Counted from the stretch's first letter, positions 1 through 9,031 are shown. The stretch is 64,000 nucleotides of DNA from Segetibacter sp. (GCF_025963695.1 NZ_JAOQAH010000090.1:1-64000); one strand, 5' to 3'. Notes: generated by a model not told the origin, from the sequence alone. A program made the numbers and translations.

Positions 1-420
1 AATTTTAGCTGTAGTCTTAATTGAAAATTGTATTAAGTTCTTTAAAAATCGATTCATTTTTAAAATTTATTGGTAAAGCAATTCCAACACGTTGTTGGAT
101 AAACAAAAAGAGTTAATAGAAAAAAAAATTAGGCAGGATGCAGGTGCTTTATGTGAAGCAGTAAGTATTTCATATGTGAGACATATCAGAAACAAAAAAA
201 TCCTGCCAGTCTTAATCTGGCAATCGTGTGGAAGCTGTACTTACATGACAGTTAAAAATATAAGATTGCTGCCTTGCAGAAGCTATTATAATTGTAGTAG
301 CTGTGGTAGAAATTACCCTTTAAAATGTTGTTCCTTTAGTAGTTCTGCCGCCCATAATAATACCATGGTGCAAAATAAACCGGCGAAAAGCGACAATTCA
401 AATTGTATGATCCAGAAACA
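1..420. other. Left edge without a recognisable gene
   Basis: I see no convincing gene here. A plus-strand open frame from 92 runs into the antisense of the 421-936 gene and its translation is Ser/Cys-rich with no family resemblance. A small hairpin (TGCCAG/CTGGCA, 204-222) is present. The stretch may hold decayed sequence or a regulatory region of a gene to the left. Confidence 0.4.
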
Positions 421-936
421 TTATTCCAGTTTCTTATCCTCCTGTTTTGTTCTCTCCATTGCTTCCGGCTCCAGTTCTTCGGCGCTTTTATTTAATTTAA
501 TAAACACACCCCATGCTGCAAGCAACACCCCCGCTGCTATTCCTATGCAGGCGGCCTGCGGCAGTTTCGATGGGTCTTCATGCGCAATTTCAAAAACTGC
601 CACTAAACATTCAATAGAAAGTGCCACTATAATTACAACCATAAATCGCGATAAAAATCTTCTTACGCGCGTGGGCGCACTCACTTGCGCCTCACGCTGT
701 ACCTCTTCCTCAAGTATGGTTTGACCAAGTTCAAAAGCCACAATAGCAATGGTTAATAAGCCTATACTTTCAAGTATAGAATTGAAACGATCGTTAAGCT
801 CGAGGGTAACTGTAGGATTAATGCCGTGCCACAACTCCCACACGGCAAAGAAAATCAATGAGACTGCACAACAGATAAGTAGAAAAATGATACTGATGTA
901 ACCCAGCGCAAAAACTTTCTTGATGGCTTTGAACAT
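421..936 (-). CDS. Four-TM membrane protein of unknown function
   Basis: I do not recognise the family. The 171-residue product has four hydrophobic segments, at about residues 11-33, 57-72, 98-117 and 127-148, separated by charged loops. The first loop contains a Glu/Asp/Arg-rich stretch (residues 45-56). A positively charged patch follows TM2, with Arg at 90, 92, 93 and 97. The C-terminal tail from residue 150 is highly charged (Glu/Lys) and probably cytoplasmic. There are no catalytic motifs. It stands alone; the region beyond its start is non-coding and includes a dispersed repeat copy. Start choice is simply the first Met before TM1. That it is a real inner-membrane protein is clear from the hydrophobic periodicity; its function is open. 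Confidence 0.7.
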   Translation of the reverse strand: MFKAIKKVFALGYISIIFLLICCAVSLIFFAVWELWHGINPTVTLELNDRFNSILESIGLLTIAIVAFELGQTILEEEVQREAQVSAPTRVRRFLSRFMVVIIVALSIECLVAVFEIAHEDPSKLPQAACIGIAAGVLLAAWGVFIKLNKSAEELEPEAMERTKQEDKKLE

Positions 937-1132
937 ATATTTTTTGTTTAGCTAACAGCTTTTTAAAAAAGTGTCGACAAGATATAATCTTACCCTCAAG
1001 TAATTATATAAACGCTGGCACTAAATGCGATCTAAGGGTACCCTGTCCACCAACGGGAACTGCAGCTAAATGAACGCTGCTACCATAATTGATAGTTGGC
1101 GTGGGTATGCACTTAGCCCTGTCAACAACATT

Positions 1133-1162
1133 CAACATTGTTGTGTCACTCACTTCTACTTT
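1133..1162 (-). repeat. Dispersed repeat, type 1 (copy 1)
   Basis: On the minus strand this reads AAGTGAGTGACACAAC, followed by an AATG/TTG segment that forms a CAAC-ATT-GTTG dyad. The right-hand GTAC of the consensus is changed to GTAG. It forms a perfect 16-bp inverted repeat (1140-1155) with copy 2 (2989-3004). Confidence 0.8.
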
Positions 1163-1437
1163 CCGCTCTTTATGCAGCTTTTATCGGGTTATTCTTCCTG
1201 TTACCGTCAGTAGTTCGACTGTCTCCCATAAAAATATTTTTGAAAGACAATTGTGAACAAGCCATTTTTGCTCATACACTTTTCTCAAAGTTTTGTAAAA
1301 AATGATGCCGAAACAACTTCCGCAAGTATGGTGTAAATTCTGAACATTTCTCACTTCCGCTAACTCTATACCTTATAAATTTTTCCACTACAAATTCCAA
1401 TCAAAATTGGTGCGTTTGCTTTTTACGGGCAGGAATA

Positions 1438-1740
1438 TGAATCCCAAAGTTGGTGAACTATACGATGAGCTATTAAATAACATACTGCTTAAAGAAACCC
1501 TTTTCAAAAAATGTAACGTGGATGTTTGCTGTACCACAACTTAGCCTACACAAAATTTGCAGTAGAAAGAACCCGCAAAATAACAGCTAACTACCCTTTG
1601 GGCGAACTTCATTTCTTTATCGTTTCAGCAGGTGCATGTTTTCACGATCCTGGTCAACTGAATGGTAGTGTAAAGTATCATGAGGATATAAGTGTGATGA
1701 TGAAAAGAAGACCTTTTACAAAGAGAAATATGGTAATCAT
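1438..1740 (+). pseudogene. Decayed HD-domain phosphohydrolase-like gene
   Basis: Two frames together read as an HD-superfamily metal-dependent phosphohydrolase. ATG at 1438 opens a frame (MNPKVGELYDELLNNILL...) that stops after CCTTT. A second frame from about 1528 continues with YHNLAYTKFAVERT, then FFIVSAGACFHDPG and HEDISV. Intact relatives have YHNxxHTxxVV, AAxFHDxG and HE, so the His of the first motif is now Tyr and a frameshift lies near 1527. Similarity fades after about 1740. The N-terminal HD type resembles proteins annotated in Bacteroidota as Pycsar effector-like, but that link is an inference from motif spacing only. The gene is not functional as written. Confidence 0.55.
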
Positions 1741-1828
1741 GTGGCAACCATTATTACATTTGCGCTGCTCAACTTTACCTGCCCGTTTGGGAAACAAACA
1801 GTTTAGTCATCTTTAAAAACAATAACCG

Positions 1829-2242
1829 ATGTGGTGGATTTATGCCTTGTTTTCTGCATTTTTTGCAGCCCTCACAGCCATCTTTGCTAAAGTAGGCATC
1901 AAAGGGGTAGACACCGACTTAGCAACAGCCATTAGAACTGTAGTTATATTAATACTTGCATGGGGGATTGCCTTTTTTAGGGGTGGAGCTTACACTATTC
2001 AAACTCTATCTAAACAAAATTTTGTTTTTTTAACGCTGTCAGGTATCGCTACCGGTCTCTCATGGATTTTTTATTTCAAAGCCCTACAGATGGGGAAAGT
2101 ATCCCAGGTAGCCGCGGTAGATAAATTAAGCGTAGCGCTTGCTATTATTTTATCAATAGTTTTCTTAGGGGAACAATTAAGTTTTAAAACTGCTCTGGGC
2201 GCATCACTAATAATAATTGGAACTATTGTGTTGATACGATAA
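1829..2242 (+). CDS. Small EamA/DMT-family transporter
   Basis: A 137-residue four-TM protein of the drug/metabolite transporter superfamily, short (single EamA repeat) form. TM segments lie at about residues 2-22, 32-52, 65-86 and 115-136. The start MWWIYALFSAFFAALTAIF and the end GASLIIIGTIVLI are typical of EamA N- and C-ends. Short forms of about 140 residues normally dimerise to make a full transporter. Substrate cannot be told. It appears intact, unlike its neighbours on both sides, which are pseudogenes, so it is the surviving member of a decayed accessory patch. No Shine-Dalgarno sequence is visible. Confidence 0.8.
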   Translation: MWWIYALFSAFFAALTAIFAKVGIKGVDTDLATAIRTVVILILAWGIAFFRGGAYTIQTLSKQNFVFLTLSGIATGLSWIFYFKALQMGKVSQVAAVDKLSVALAIILSIVFLGEQLSFKTALGASLIIIGTIVLIR

Positions 2243-2381
2243 TTTGTAAACCTGAAAACTTTATTTCATTTAATGCTAAAACAATATTTGCTTAGCTACG
2301 TTTTTGTTACATCGTTTCTGGTGAATACGATAGATAATAAACCTTGCAATTACTGTAATTGAAATCCAAATTAAACCGATG

Positions 2382-2512
2382 TCAGGATGCTTCCCAGTCT
2401 TCGCCGAGCCAAGCCAATAAAATGGCTATTGAAAGTATACCAATAAAGGTGGCTGCAATAAATTTAATGGCATCGTGCTTGAAACGGGGGTATAGCTTCC
2501 TTCTTATTCCAG
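2382..2512 (-). pseudogene. C-terminal fragment of an unidentified membrane protein
   Basis: A minus-strand frame ending at 2382 encodes about 40 residues with a single membrane segment (KFIAATFIGILSIAILLAW) followed by LGEDWEAS and a stop. No start codon fits and upstream frames are broken. I do not recognise the family. It lies just downstream of the efflux-pump remnant and may have been part of the same operon. Confidence 0.3.
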
Positions 2513-2539
2513 CAGAATATCGTCCTTAGCCACCTTCGC

Positions 2540-2649
2540 CTAACCCAATCTTTTCCTACCCTTTCCAAACCTCCAATAAATTAATGGCAAAAAAACAGGT
2601 TTAAAATGGTAAATGTTATCAGTCCTCCTACGATTACAATTGCCATTCT
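2540..2649 (-). pseudogene. C-terminal remnant of a CzcA/CusA-type RND efflux pump
   Basis: The minus strand reads RMAIVIVGGLITFTILNLF, then after a frameshift and loss of the usual LPxxY, YWRFGKGRKRLG and a stop at 2540. This is the final TM and tail of heavy-metal-efflux RND pumps, which end in (A/V)IVGGLxxxTxLxLFVLPxxY. Nothing upstream can be joined to it, so more than 95 percent of the gene is gone. It is strong evidence of gene decay rather than an assembly error, because the frame is broken in several places. Confidence 0.65.
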
Positions 2650-2984
2650 AATCACTTTTGCTGTCTTCTTTTGATTTGCTTATCTCTATTTTTTAATTTC
2701 TATGCTTATACAGTTTGTACTGACTTCTTCGCAGCTGATAACTGAACCTTAAAAAGCCAAACGAAACTTTGCTCTGCTTCTCGGTTCTGCAATAATCCCT
2801 GCAAAACAATATCTGCGTTTTCTTTATATCCTTATGTGTTCAGCATTTTCTTTTCAACCTCCTATTATTAAGTTTCGGGGCTTATAAACACCATCTAATT
2901 CAGGCATGGAGTCACTACTTTGTTCCTGGCGGTTTAAATCCTGATGAGTAAGTGTAACTATTTCAGAACAACAGGTAACGAGCT

Positions 2985-3011
2985 GTACAAGTGAGTGACA
3001 CAACGATGTTG
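2985..3011 (+). repeat. Dispersed repeat, type 1 (copy 2)
   Basis: GTAC followed by AAGTGAGTGACACAAC and GATGTTG. The CAAC-GAT-GTTG dyad at the 3' side is complete. Together with copy 1 it bounds the decayed patch in inverted orientation. Confidence 0.85.
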
Positions 3012-3059
3012 AAGGAAGTTACCGGGCTGGATAAAAAAAAACTTTTCAATAATTCTTAA

Positions 3060-3096
3060 TAAAAAAAGGCTGCCTCACGATAATGAGGACAGCCTC
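3060..3096 (-). terminator. Terminator downstream of sodC
   Basis: Hairpin with arms 3067-3077 and 3083-3094 (one bulge), read on the minus strand as AGGCTGTCCTCA...TGAGGCAGCCT followed by a run of seven T. It lies about 150 nt beyond the sodC stop. Confidence 0.6.
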
Positions 3097-3249
3097 TTAA
3101 ACTTAAACAATTTTTTATTTACCGCTTTGCCTCTATGGAAACAAAGAAAGTGCTGCCATCAGCAGACAAAGCGCCGGGACCAATAACTACGACTACAACG
3201 ATAAATGCCTGATTTGTTAGCCCAAAAGGTTAAAAACTGTATGTAACAT

Positions 3250-3861
3250 TTATCCTTTCTTTAGTACACCGCAACCAATTCTTGAGCCTGCATTGCCTGT
3301 TGGCTGCGTTGTAAAATCATCTACCCCTCCATGTACAATAATTGCCTTGTTTAAAATATTCTTAGTTGTATCAGAACCATTAATTGACCAAAGGTCAGTT
3401 TCTAATTCAAGGGTTCCTTTTCCTTCTCCATTAAGTTTTACGTTACCGATATCCCCGCGATGAAAACTTGCAGAACCCCATTTGCCATGATTGACTTTTG
3501 TTGGGTTCCAATGTCCGTGAGCGCCCTTACCCATGTCGCCACAGTCGCCATGCTCATGTATATGAACAGCCACGCTTTGGTTTGCCTTTTTGGGTATTGT
3601 GAGATCAAGGGTCATTTTAACTTTTCCGTTGCCTTCTGTAAACCGTGCCGTTCCGGAAACAGCAGTATCAGGCTGCGTACCGCTTAATACAGCTTCTGCG
3701 TTACCGACACTCTCGCTACCGGATTGATTGCTGGTGGCAGTTGTGTCACTACTCTCCTCGGATGTTTTGGTTTCATTATTTCCGCAGGAAACAATTGCGA
3801 AAGCAGACATAGCGATCATTGCAGTAAATGCATTTTTAAAACAAGCTTTTAAACACAGCAT
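3250..3861 (-). CDS. sodC: Cu/Zn superoxide dismutase lipoprotein
   Basis: Dismutates superoxide outside the cytoplasm. The 203-residue product starts with a hydrophobic signal ending in a lipobox (FAIVSC, Cys26), then a Ser/Thr-rich linker (residues 27-55) and the SodC fold. Metal-ligand motifs are all visible: HIHEHGDC (His100, His102), GAHGHWNP (His117), NHGKWG (His125), FHRGDIGN (His134, Asp137), and IIVHGGVDDF (His177). Cys107 and Cys197 (GCGVL) are placed for the conserved disulfide. The true start could be Met15 or Met18, closer to the signal core. It sits beside three universal stress proteins, consistent with a stress-defence block, but is separated from them by 220 nt and has its own downstream hairpin. 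Confidence 0.93.
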   Translation of the reverse strand: MLCLKACFKNAFTAMIAMSAFAIVSCGNNETKTSEESSDTTATSNQSGSESVGNAEAVLSGTQPDTAVSGTARFTEGNGKVKMTLDLTIPKKANQSVAVHIHEHGDCGDMGKGAHGHWNPTKVNHGKWGSASFHRGDIGNVKLNGEGKGTLELETDLWSINGSDTTKNILNKAIIVHGGVDDFTTQPTGNAGSRIGCGVLKKG

Positions 3862-4081
3862 AAAATAGTTTTGAGTTTTTTAGTTAAAAGAAAAAGTGGA
3901 TGCAATAATCTTACCCCTGCATCAAATTCCAATAGCACAATTACGTGCTTTTGACAATTTTATAATTAATATCCCCGTAACGTCACCATCAGCATGCAAT
4001 AATTTTGATCACTTACTGCCTTCCGCTTTTTTTATCTTACGTTTTACGGTATCAGCAACCGGACCTGTTTTAGATTGTAAA

Positions 4082-4930
4082 CTACACTTCTGCTGGTATT
4101 ACCAGTAACGGCGCCGTGGTTACGTATGCCATGTTTTGTGTAAAGCTTTCAATAAAAAAACTTTCAATAAAGCCCCTTTTCCTGCGTACCATTACCAGCA
4201 TATCATAGCGAAATTTTTCATCCAGATTCTCCATTGTTTCGGTTGCAGAAGTGGTATTAAGAAAGTGAAACTGCAGTTTTGGTTCGTTAAATTCCCTTTG
4301 CAAAGTTTGCGTATAGCCGTCAAATGTGTTTTGCTCTCTGGCAGTCTGGCCGGAATGAGTTTCAAGGAGGTGTAGAACCGAAACACTGGAACTATAAAGT
4401 TTAGCCAATGCTAAAATTAAGGTGAGGGCTTTTTTGTCTGTCTCATGGTAATTGGTCGCAAACAAAATCTGTTCGGGATCTTTCCATTCAAATTTTTCAG
4501 GAACAAGCAACACCGGTATCTCAGACTTGCCAATAACATGTGCAGCAACCGATCCTACGACTACTCTATTTAAACCGCTGGCACCCTGCGTACCCATTAC
4601 AATCAGGTCAATATGGTTGTCTTTAGCAAAACTGAGAATATTATTTATCACCGGGCTATGCCCTACTGAAGTTATCACCGACACACCCGCCTGGCCAGAC
4701 ATTACTTTCTTTTTAAGTCGTTGCAATCTTTTCAAAATGTTGGTCTCCGTGGGCGAGTTATACCGTCTTATCTCTTTCTCGCTATCCGAATAAACAAAAT
4801 TGCTTTTAACAGGGGCGTAAATATGATACAGATGAACGGTGCCTTTATTTTTAGAAGCTATGTCTAAAGCCATGCGGAATGCTCTTTCAGCAGTGGGTGA
4901 AAAGTCGGTTGGTACTAAAATTCGCTTCAT
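4082..4930 (-). CDS. Universal stress protein, two-domain
   Basis: A 282-residue protein with two tandem UspA domains. The N-terminal domain starts MKRILVPTDFSPTAE and carries the ATP-binding signature GTQGASGLNRVVVGS (residues 113-127, G-2x-G-9x-GS), so it probably binds ATP. The second domain (from about residue 152) keeps the fold pattern, including LLVIPAE at the end, but lacks the glycine motif. UspA proteins act in the cytoplasm in survival of starvation, oxygen and redox stress; specific targets are usually unknown. It is the last of three same-strand usp genes with gaps of about 90-100 nt, perhaps co-transcribed. Confidence 0.9.
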   Translation of the reverse strand: MKRILVPTDFSPTAERAFRMALDIASKNKGTVHLYHIYAPVKSNFVYSDSEKEIRRYNSPTETNILKRLQRLKKKVMSGQAGVSVITSVGHSPVINNILSFAKDNHIDLIVMGTQGASGLNRVVVGSVAAHVIGKSEIPVLLVPEKFEWKDPEQILFATNYHETDKKALTLILALAKLYSSSVSVLHLLETHSGQTAREQNTFDGYTQTLQREFNEPKLQFHFLNTTSATETMENLDEKFRYDMLVMVRRKRGFIESFFIESFTQNMAYVTTAPLLVIPAEV

Positions 4931-5022
4931 AAATCTTATATTTTGTTACCCTGAATTAATCTATTATAATTTTAATCCAACTAAAATCGGCTGCCTGAAT
5001 AATGTACATGTCAGGGTATGTA

Positions 5023-5859
5023 TTAATGTGCAATGAATAAGGGCATATCTAGTTCCCGGATTAAAATATCGGCCATGCTTGTTTTAAAATAACGGGATAG
5101 CTCGCTTCGCTGGCAGGCACCCAATACGACCAGTTCATTTTCTTTATGGTTTCGTAAATGACCCTTTATCTGTTCCTCCGCATTACCTTTAGACACTGTA
5201 TAAGTCGCTTTTGGAAAATGCCTTTTAATAAACTCCCTCATTAATTTATTATCCGGCAGGTGAAGGTTCGCTTTCGCTTCCTCTTTTACCGTATAAACTT
5301 CCACAGGCAAACCTTGAAGGTTGCCAAAGAGATAGCTGAATATTTTAATTGCATAGGCAGAAGATGGCGCACCATCGTATAGCAATACTATTTTGTCAAC
5401 CAGTTTAAAAGTGTTGGGCACTACCAGTACCGGGCATTGCACATCGCTTAAAAGTTCTTTTATAAAACGGGTAGGAGGCTTTTCTTTGTGTTTTGTAAAC
5501 GTTTCATATTTATCGATTAAAATGAGGTCTGCAAACATGCTTTCATGTTTCAACTCGTGCAGTGCTATACTCTTGTTTCGATGAATAGAGAAACTAATAC
5601 CACTCTTTACGCAGGCTTTTTGAAAAATCAGTACTGCCTCGTCTCTTTTCTTTTTATCTTTTTCATCCAGGTCTTTCATACCTGCATCGTAATTTTTATT
5701 AGTAGTCACCACCTCATCGGCATAGTAACTGCGATAAATAAACTCATCGAGGAACACCCCAACCAGGTGTGCTTTTGAAGTTTTCGTTATCTGAATAGCA
5801 TAATCGATGGTACTTTCAGAAAGTTTGTATCCATCAAAAACAGCCAGAAAATTTAACAT
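5023..5859 (-). CDS. Universal stress protein, two-domain, no ATP motif
   Basis: A 278-residue UspA-family protein, middle gene of the tandem trio. The start MLNFLAVFDGYKLSESTIDYA and the segment CPVLVVPNTF near residue 150 place it in the family. Neither domain has the G-2x-G-9x-G(S/T) loop: the corresponding stretch of domain 1 is LIDKYETFTKHKEKPPTRF, so it is probably a non-ATP-binding form. The second domain ends ELDMPLFIAH. It is clearly more divergent than its two neighbours, suggesting an older duplication with a distinct role, for instance as a partner of them. Confidence 0.88.
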   Translation of the reverse strand: MLNFLAVFDGYKLSESTIDYAIQITKTSKAHLVGVFLDEFIYRSYYADEVVTTNKNYDAGMKDLDEKDKKKRDEAVLIFQKACVKSGISFSIHRNKSIALHELKHESMFADLILIDKYETFTKHKEKPPTRFIKELLSDVQCPVLVVPNTFKLVDKIVLLYDGAPSSAYAIKIFSYLFGNLQGLPVEVYTVKEEAKANLHLPDNKLMREFIKRHFPKATYTVSKGNAEEQIKGHLRNHKENELVVLGACQRSELSRYFKTSMADILIRELDMPLFIAH

Positions 5860-5958
5860 ATAAGAAATTTTAAAATGGTGAGCGATAGAAACAGGCGTAA
5901 CCAGGTGGCTTTTTTAAAACCTGCACCTCCCAGAAAGAATACATGAAAGGCTTTATGC

Positions 5959-6852
5959 CTATTTAGCAGTTATAGCCATTACCGGAATTTTAGAATGAAG
6001 AGCCATTTCTTTCGTCATTTTTTTCTTCAGCATTCTATCTAAAAAATTTTTGGGGTAAGTTATCATGGCCATAATATCAACACCGTTTTTATCATTATAC
6101 TTTTCGATTGTGCTCTCAAAATCATCACCCTCCAGTAATTCACCTTTGAATGAAACACCAGGATAGGTTTTCTTTAAAAATCCTATATAGTGACTTAATT
6201 CTCCAAGATTGTACACGTAGTCGTATGCTTCGGCTATATCTGTATCTACAAACACAACAACATGTATTGTCGAAGAAAAAAGCTTAGCCACGTCTACAAT
6301 TGGGTCCAGCAATGCTTTGTTCTCTTCAAAATGGCTGGTGGCAAGCAAAATGGCGGCCGGTGCAAACTTTCCACCTTCAGGGTCAGTTTCCGGAAGTGGT
6401 TTCGAGGTAACATCCCATTCGCTTAAAGGTGAAACTACAATGAGGGGTACAACTGTTTTACCTAATAAACCCGATGTTGTACTACCAAATATCCTTTCTG
6501 TTAGTTCTGTATTACCCCGGGTCCCTATTACAATAAAGTCGGCATTGTTCTCTTCTGAAGCCTGTAGAATATTATCAGTTACGTTGCCGTTATAGATTTT
6601 TACATTAACGGTAACCTTTTCAGTGTCTTCTATACTCTTTTTCAACAATGCAAGATGTTCATTCGCCTTATCCAGTACTTCTTTGTTGTGTTCTTTTTTA
6701 ATGCTCAAGTGGTCTTTAAAAGTAGTACCAACCAAATCACAGGCATGTACTAAAACGATTTCTGCCTTTGCCTGTTTTGCAAACTGTACAGCAAAATCAA
6801 GGGCTTTATTCGCATTAGAAGAAAAGTCGGTAGGTACTAATATCTTTTTCAT
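5959..6852 (-). CDS. Universal stress protein, two-domain
   Basis: A 297-residue UspA-family protein, first gene of the tandem. Domain 1 opens MKKILVPTDFSSNANKALDFA and has the ATP loop GTRGNTELTERIFGS (residues 110-124). Domain 2 begins near residue 165 (FAPAAILLATSHFEENKALLDP) and lacks the loop. It resembles the 4082-4930 protein more than the middle one. The 370 nt upstream carries no gene and probably holds the promoter of the trio. Confidence 0.9.
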   Translation of the reverse strand: MKKILVPTDFSSNANKALDFAVQFAKQAKAEIVLVHACDLVGTTFKDHLSIKKEHNKEVLDKANEHLALLKKSIEDTEKVTVNVKIYNGNVTDNILQASEENNADFIVIGTRGNTELTERIFGSTTSGLLGKTVVPLIVVSPLSEWDVTSKPLPETDPEGGKFAPAAILLATSHFEENKALLDPIVDVAKLFSSTIHVVVFVDTDIAEAYDYVYNLGELSHYIGFLKKTYPGVSFKGELLEGDDFESTIEKYNDKNGVDIMAMITYPKNFLDRMLKKKMTKEMALHSKIPVMAITAK

Positions 6853-7223
6853 AAACAGGCTTTAATAAAGTGTAAGCTAGTTTCAATAATTAATTCACTT
6901 TATGTGCCTAGTCATAGGGGCAGGTGATTGCAGACAGGTTTTTAAATAATTGGATAGGAAATAAAACTTGTATACAGGCAAGTGCTTTATATGCAAGGGC
7001 GATACAGTACAGCTACTAATGCAGGCTGCCGTTTTTTATAAAACCGGCGTCTTGTGTCGATAGGTATTTGTGATAAGGCCCTTGCCAAACTATTATTAGG
7101 CACCCGTGCCTTCACAGGCGTTCTTAGCCCTTTTTAATAACCATTTCACTTTCATGATAAAAATCAGGTTTTGTAGAAACGAACATCAGGAAATGCGGAA
7201 GTAATCGAACCTACTTTTGAAGT
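6853..7223. other. Intergenic region upstream of the usp trio
   Basis: No gene recognised on either strand. Expected to carry the promoter for the minus-strand usp genes and perhaps for the plus-strand 7224 gene, but I find no clear TAnnTTTG element. Confidence 0.4.
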
Positions 7224-7589
7224 ATGTCAGGCATTATAATAGTTACAGCTCGTATGAATAAGATTGCAAGTGTCGATATCAAGATGAAGTATCGCCAACC
7301 AGGGAATGTAGTAGCTTACATTTTTATAAGTTTCGAAGTTTATAAAAAAAGAAGTAAGTTTTTCGTTATTCCAAATACCAATGATGCAAATAAAATACTT
7401 GTAAATCTTCCAAACGAGTTTTCTTTTAGATTAGAAAATGACTCTATTTACATTTCAGCGCCCCGTTTGGAAGAGGTGGTCGAAGAAATAGTTGACAAGC
7501 TTAATAATTTAGGTTTCATAGCAGTTTCGGAGGATAATTGTTCGGTAAAAAAGAGGGTTTATTTAGCAGAAGCATTAGAATTTTTTTAA
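7224..7589 (+). CDS. Hypothetical 121-residue protein
   Basis: I do not recognise this protein. The 121-residue sequence is soluble and mixed alpha/beta in appearance, with an acidic C-terminal half (RLEEVVEEIVDKLNNLGFIA) that looks helical and a beta-like middle (FFVIPNT, EFSFRLENDSIYIS). Two alternative starts exist within the first 22 codons. It lies alone between divergently oriented stress genes and the alcohol dehydrogenase. Codon use is similar to its neighbours, which makes a real gene likely, but no motif supports a function. Confidence 0.45.
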   Translation: MSGIIIVTARMNKIASVDIKMKYRQPGNVVAYIFISFEVYKKRSKFFVIPNTNDANKILVNLPNEFSFRLENDSIYISAPRLEEVVEEIVDKLNNLGFIAVSEDNCSVKKRVYLAEALEFF

Positions 7590-7912
7590 ACGAATACCCA
7601 AAGAATAAAAGGTACTACTATCTTTCTGCCACCCTATATAATCATTACAATCCCTTATTCAAAAGTAGCTTGCTTAGGTTCGCTACAAAGCACTTCACCT
7701 GTTTTCCCCGAATACAAAACCAATAAAGCAACATATACTATTCCTTATAACTATTTTCTTTGATGCCTGTCAAAACCAATGCGATAATACCAAAGAAACA
7801 ATTAGGGAGACTACCATTACTCTATCGCTAGCTGCTACCATCCGTACAACTGCTCTTAAATTTTTTTAAAGACATTTTTATCCACACTTAATAGTTATTA
7901 AAAATAAATCTC
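7590..7912. other. Intergenic region before the alcohol dehydrogenase
   Basis: No intact gene. A plus-strand frame at about 7728-7869 reads like a short lipoprotein start (LFLITIFFDACQNQCDN) but has no ATG and only about 45 codons, so it may be a remnant. The promoter of the dehydrogenase should lie here. Confidence 0.35.
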
Positions 7913-9031
7913 ATGAATACAACATCCGATTTCCCTTCTCAACCTACAGCAGTCGATGCAGAGGAAATATTAAAATCAGCGCTCACAAGTCAGACAATGA
8001 AGGCACTCGTGTATGGTGGTGCGGGTATTTTAGAATTGAAAAATATACCGGTCCCGAAAATTTTAAAACCAACAGATGTAGTTGTTAAAATTTTAAAAAC
8101 TACTATTTGCGGTACCGACTTAGGCATTTTACACGGTAAGACACCTTCTGTATTACCTGGTACTACTCTTGGTCATGAAGGAGTTGGTGTAGTAGATGAA
8201 GTAGGTACTGCAATCAGGAACTTCAAAAAAGGTGACCATGTAATTATTTCATGTATAACTGCTGACGGCACTTGTGAATATTGTAAAAAACAAATGTACT
8301 CACACTGCGAAGATGGTGGTTGGATACTGGGACATACTATTAACGGTACACAGGCAGAATATGTACGGATCCCTCATGCAGACAACAGTCTTTACGCAAT
8401 TCCAACGGGCACAGATGAAGAAGCATTAGTGATGTTAAGTGATATATTACCAACAGGTCATGAAATAGGTGTAATTAATGGTGCCGTTAAGCCGGGAGAT
8501 ACCATTGCTATAGTGGGTGCAGGACCGGTAGGTATGGCCGCGTTGCTTACCGCACAATTTTATTCTCCAGCTATTATTTATATGATTGATGTTGACCAGA
8601 ACAGGCTGGATTTAGCAAAGAAGCTAGGCGCAACTCACATCATTAATTCGGCTAAAGAAGATGCAGTAAAAAGAATATTGTCAGAAACAAAAGATGGAGT
8701 AGATGTATCAATTGAAGCAGTAGGCGTTCCGGATACTTTTAATATTTGTCAAAACATAGTTCGTCCCGGGGGGCATCTTGCAAACATTGGTGTACATGGC
8801 AAAAAAGTAGACCTTCAAATACAAGAACTCTGGATTAAGAACATCACAATAACTACCGGACTAGTAAATACTAACACAACACCAATGTTACTAAAAACAG
8901 TAACATCCGGAAAATTAGAACCGGCAAAATTAATAACTCATCATTTTAAATTAGATGCAATACTTGAGGCTTACAAAGTATTTGGTAATGCTTCTAAAGA
9001 AAATGCAATGAAAGTGATAATTGAGGTTTAG
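7913..9031 (+). CDS. Zinc-dependent alcohol dehydrogenase
   Basis: Medium-chain NAD(P)-dependent alcohol dehydrogenase of 372 residues. Catalytic zinc ligands are visible as Cys66 (TICGTD) and GHE (His88, Glu89). The dinucleotide fold has VGAGPVG (201-207). The structural-zinc lobe is SCITADGTCEYCKKQMYSHC: Cys121, Cys124 and Cys132 are present but the usual first Cys is Asp118, so zinc binding there is altered or uses Asp. The 28 residues before MKALVYGGAG are an extension; translation may instead start at Met29 (about 7997). Relatives in this subgroup oxidise or reduce short-chain alcohols and aldehydes. Its position beside usp genes suggests expression in stress or low oxygen, which is inference. 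Confidence 0.9.
   Translation: MNTTSDFPSQPTAVDAEEILKSALTSQTMKALVYGGAGILELKNIPVPKILKPTDVVVKILKTTICGTDLGILHGKTPSVLPGTTLGHEGVGVVDEVGTAIRNFKKGDHVIISCITADGTCEYCKKQMYSHCEDGGWILGHTINGTQAEYVRIPHADNSLYAIPTGTDEEALVMLSDILPTGHEIGVINGAVKPGDTIAIVGAGPVGMAALLTAQFYSPAIIYMIDVDQNRLDLAKKLGATHIINSAKEDAVKRILSETKDGVDVSIEAVGVPDTFNICQNIVRPGGHLANIGVHGKKVDLQIQELWIKNITITTGLVNTNTTPMLLKTVTSGKLEPAKLITHHFKLDAILEAYKVFGNASKENAMKVIIEV

Noticed and set aside
92..724. Plus-strand 210-codon open frame
   Set aside because: Runs antisense through the 421-936 membrane-protein gene; translation is Ser/Cys-rich with no motif.
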